Source of the DNA: Paenibacillus montanisoli
Lineage (GTDB): Bacteria; Bacillota; Bacilli; Paenibacillales; Paenibacillaceae
Assembly: GCF_003268025.1 (NCBI RefSeq)
Contig: NZ_QLUW01000002.1
Span: 1,116,001 to 1,180,000 of the forward strand
Direction of reading: 5' to 3'
Length of the DNA stretch: 64,000 nt
Positions 62,738 to 64,000 of the stretch are shown piece by piece; within the stretch, counting starts at the first letter, position 1; each line of letters opens with the position of its first letter. The notes beneath the pieces are model-generated. The model made no database searches. It had not been told where the DNA came from and was given only the letters and a program-made list of their open reading frames with translations. A program made the position numbers and the translations under genes.

Positions 62738-63694
62738 TTACCGCCCCAGAAGCAAGCCGATCGCCGCGAAGATAATGCCAACGAACCAGAACGAGGTGAC
62801 GACCTTCCACTCGGACCAGCCGGACAGCTCGAAATGGTGATGGATCGGGCTCATTTTGAAAATCCGCTTGCCGCGCAGCTTGAACGATCCTACTTGAAGA
62901 ATAACAGAAAGCATCTCCAGAACGAAAACGCCTCCGATAATGACGAGCAAAATTTCCGTTTTCGTCAGGATCGCGACAGCCGCCATGCCGCCGCCAATGC
63001 CGAGCGAGCCGGTATCCCCCATGAACACCTTCGCCGGATGCGCGTTAAAGACAAGGAAGCCCAGCATCGCGCCGATCATCGTCGCGGAGAAGATGGCGGA
63101 CTCATGTTCGCTAGCATGCAATGCGAGAATGGCAAAGGCCGTAAACGCGACCGCGCCCGTTCCCGCCAGCAAGCCGTCGACGCCGTCCGTGAAGTTGACC
63201 GCGTTTGTCGTAGCAAACAGCATGATGACCACAAACGGGTAGTAGAACCAGCTGAAGTCAAATTCCACGCTCGTGCCTGGAATGCCGACTACCGTGCTGT
63301 GGCCCATCTGATAGAGCAGTACGCATAGAATAACGGCGAATATCAGCTGGCCGATCAGCTTCTGCAGGGCAGTCAAGCCAAGCGAACGTTTAAATACGAT
63401 TTTAATATAATCATCCAAAAATCCGACCAGCCCAAAGCCGAGCGATGCGATGAGCAGCACCCAGAACGAAGAAGTTTTATCCGAAAATTTCAGGAATGCC
63501 AGAAGAACGGCCAGCATGATAATAATGCCGCCCATCGTCGGCGTTCCTGATTTTTTCAGATGGCTTTGCGGGCCATCCGTACGGATCTGCTGGCCGAATT
63601 TCAACCGTCTCAGCAGCGGAATGAACAAAGGTCCGAACAGTACCGCGAGCATGAAGGAAGCGCCGATTGACAGAAGTATGACCTTTACGTCCAT
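62738..63694 (-). CDS. mraY: Phospho-MurNAc-pentapeptide translocase
   Basis: The 318-residue, ten-helix enzyme attaches phospho-MurNAc-pentapeptide to undecaprenyl phosphate, forming lipid I. GTPTMGGIIIM, NAVNFTDGVDGLLAGTG, FMGDTGSLGIGG and MSPIHHHFELSGWSEWKV are the family motifs. GAGGGTG precedes the ATG. It starts 11 bases after murF. Confidence 0.97.
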   Translation of the reverse strand: MDVKVILLSIGASFMLAVLFGPLFIPLLRRLKFGQQIRTDGPQSHLKKSGTPTMGGIIIMLAVLLAFLKFSDKTSSFWVLLIASLGFGLVGFLDDYIKIVFKRSLGLTALQKLIGQLIFAVILCVLLYQMGHSTVVGIPGTSVEFDFSWFYYPFVVIMLFATTNAVNFTDGVDGLLAGTGAVAFTAFAILALHASEHESAIFSATMIGAMLGFLVFNAHPAKVFMGDTGSLGIGGGMAAVAILTKTEILLVIIGGVFVLEMLSVILQVGSFKLRGKRIFKMSPIHHHFELSGWSEWKVVTSFWFVGIIFAAIGLLLGR

Positions 63695-63705
63695 GATTTC
63701 ACCCT

Positions 63706-64000
63706 CTATGCACGCTGCAGGTCATGGACGATTTCTTCCATGCGCATGCCGCGTGATCCTTTCACCAATACGAGGTCCTCCGGCTCCAACCGCTCGCGGA
63801 GATACTCGATAAGCCGCCCTTTATCATCGAAAGCCTTAACGCCTTCCTCTACTGAAGAAGCCACCGTGCTTGAGTCACTCCTTCTGAAATGCTTCGCCGC
63901 TTCGGCAGCGGTGCGCTGCGATAGCTTGCCGAACGTGAGCACGACATCCGCCTTCGCCGGATTCACGTACGCGCCGATCTCGCCGTGCATCGCTTCCTCC
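63706..64000 (-). CDS. murF: UDP-MurNAc-tripeptide:D-Ala-D-Ala ligase, C-terminal part
   Basis: The last ~97 codons of a Mur ligase, open at the window edge: GEIGAYVNPAKADVVLTFG, then KGRLIEYLRERLEPEDLVLVKGSRGMRMEEIV. The LVKGSRGMRME end is specific to MurF, which adds D-Ala-D-Ala. Position directly upstream of mraY fits. The catalytic part is outside the window. Confidence 0.93.
   Translation of the reverse strand, partial: EEAMHGEIGAYVNPAKADVVLTFGKLSQRTAAEAAKHFRRSDSSTVASSVEEGVKAFDDKGRLIEYLRERLEPEDLVLVKGSRGMRMEEIVHDLQRA

Overview
The window reads as a chromosome segment of a spore-forming, Paenibacillus-like member of the Bacillota. The evidence is the spoIIGA-sigE pair, sigG, spoVE, a YteA/YlyA-type protein, DapL, and a cell-division/peptidoglycan cluster in Bacillus-like order. 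Genus is an inference from gene content and order. All genes but one (34370-35086, +) lie on the minus strand, so operons read from high to low coordinates.

Region by region. (1) 1-10.7 kb is visibly AT-richer than the rest. It holds a partial secreted SGNH hydrolase, broken tRNA-Leu pieces, and a nine-gene block: sugar/phosphoester-type ABC importer, two PHP-domain hydrolases, a DeoR regulator, a MATE exporter and a calcineurin-like phosphoesterase. (2) 10.7-11.1 kb has three tRNA genes, Leu(UAA), a CAU tRNA (probably Ile2) and initiator Met, behind one promoter. (3) 11.4-18.5 kb is a five-gene export-type ABC operon with a MacA-like lipoprotein adaptor, a large FtsX-type permease, two ATPases (one ending in an AbrB-like domain) and an importer-type binding lipoprotein. 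(4) 18.7-21.5 kb is a three-gene ABC-2 exporter behind an attenuator leader resembling ykkC-family riboswitches. (5) 22.4-31.3 kb is the pyrimidine operon pyrR-pyrB-pyrC-carA-carB-pyrF-pyrE with a PyrR box and attenuator. (6) 31.4-43.2 kb is dapL, rluD-type synthase, lspA, yteA-like gene, ileS with its T-box, divIVA and the ylmH-G-sepF-ylmE-D-C group. (7) 43.4-52.1 kb holds sigG, a YtrABC-like operon, metNIQ, sigE and spoIIGA. (8) 52.3-64 kb is the dcw cluster: ftsZ, ftsA, divIB, murA, murB, murG, spoVE, murD, a repeat-filled gap, mraY and the 3' part of murF.

Together, regions 6-8 build and divide the cell wall and switch on sporulation. SpoIIGA activates pro-SigmaE, SigmaG acts later in the forespore, and SepF, DivIVA, FtsA and FtsZ act at the septum that the Mur enzymes feed. 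Several starts were moved to TTG, GTG or CTG codons where the ribosome binding site and family alignment require it.

The most unusual items are the ABC ATPase-AbrB fusion in an exporter operon that also carries a solute-binding lipoprotein, the ykkC-like leader, the tRNA-Leu relics beside the AT-rich block, and the tandem repeats and long palindrome between murD and mraY. No CRISPR array, transposase, integrase or rRNA gene was seen.
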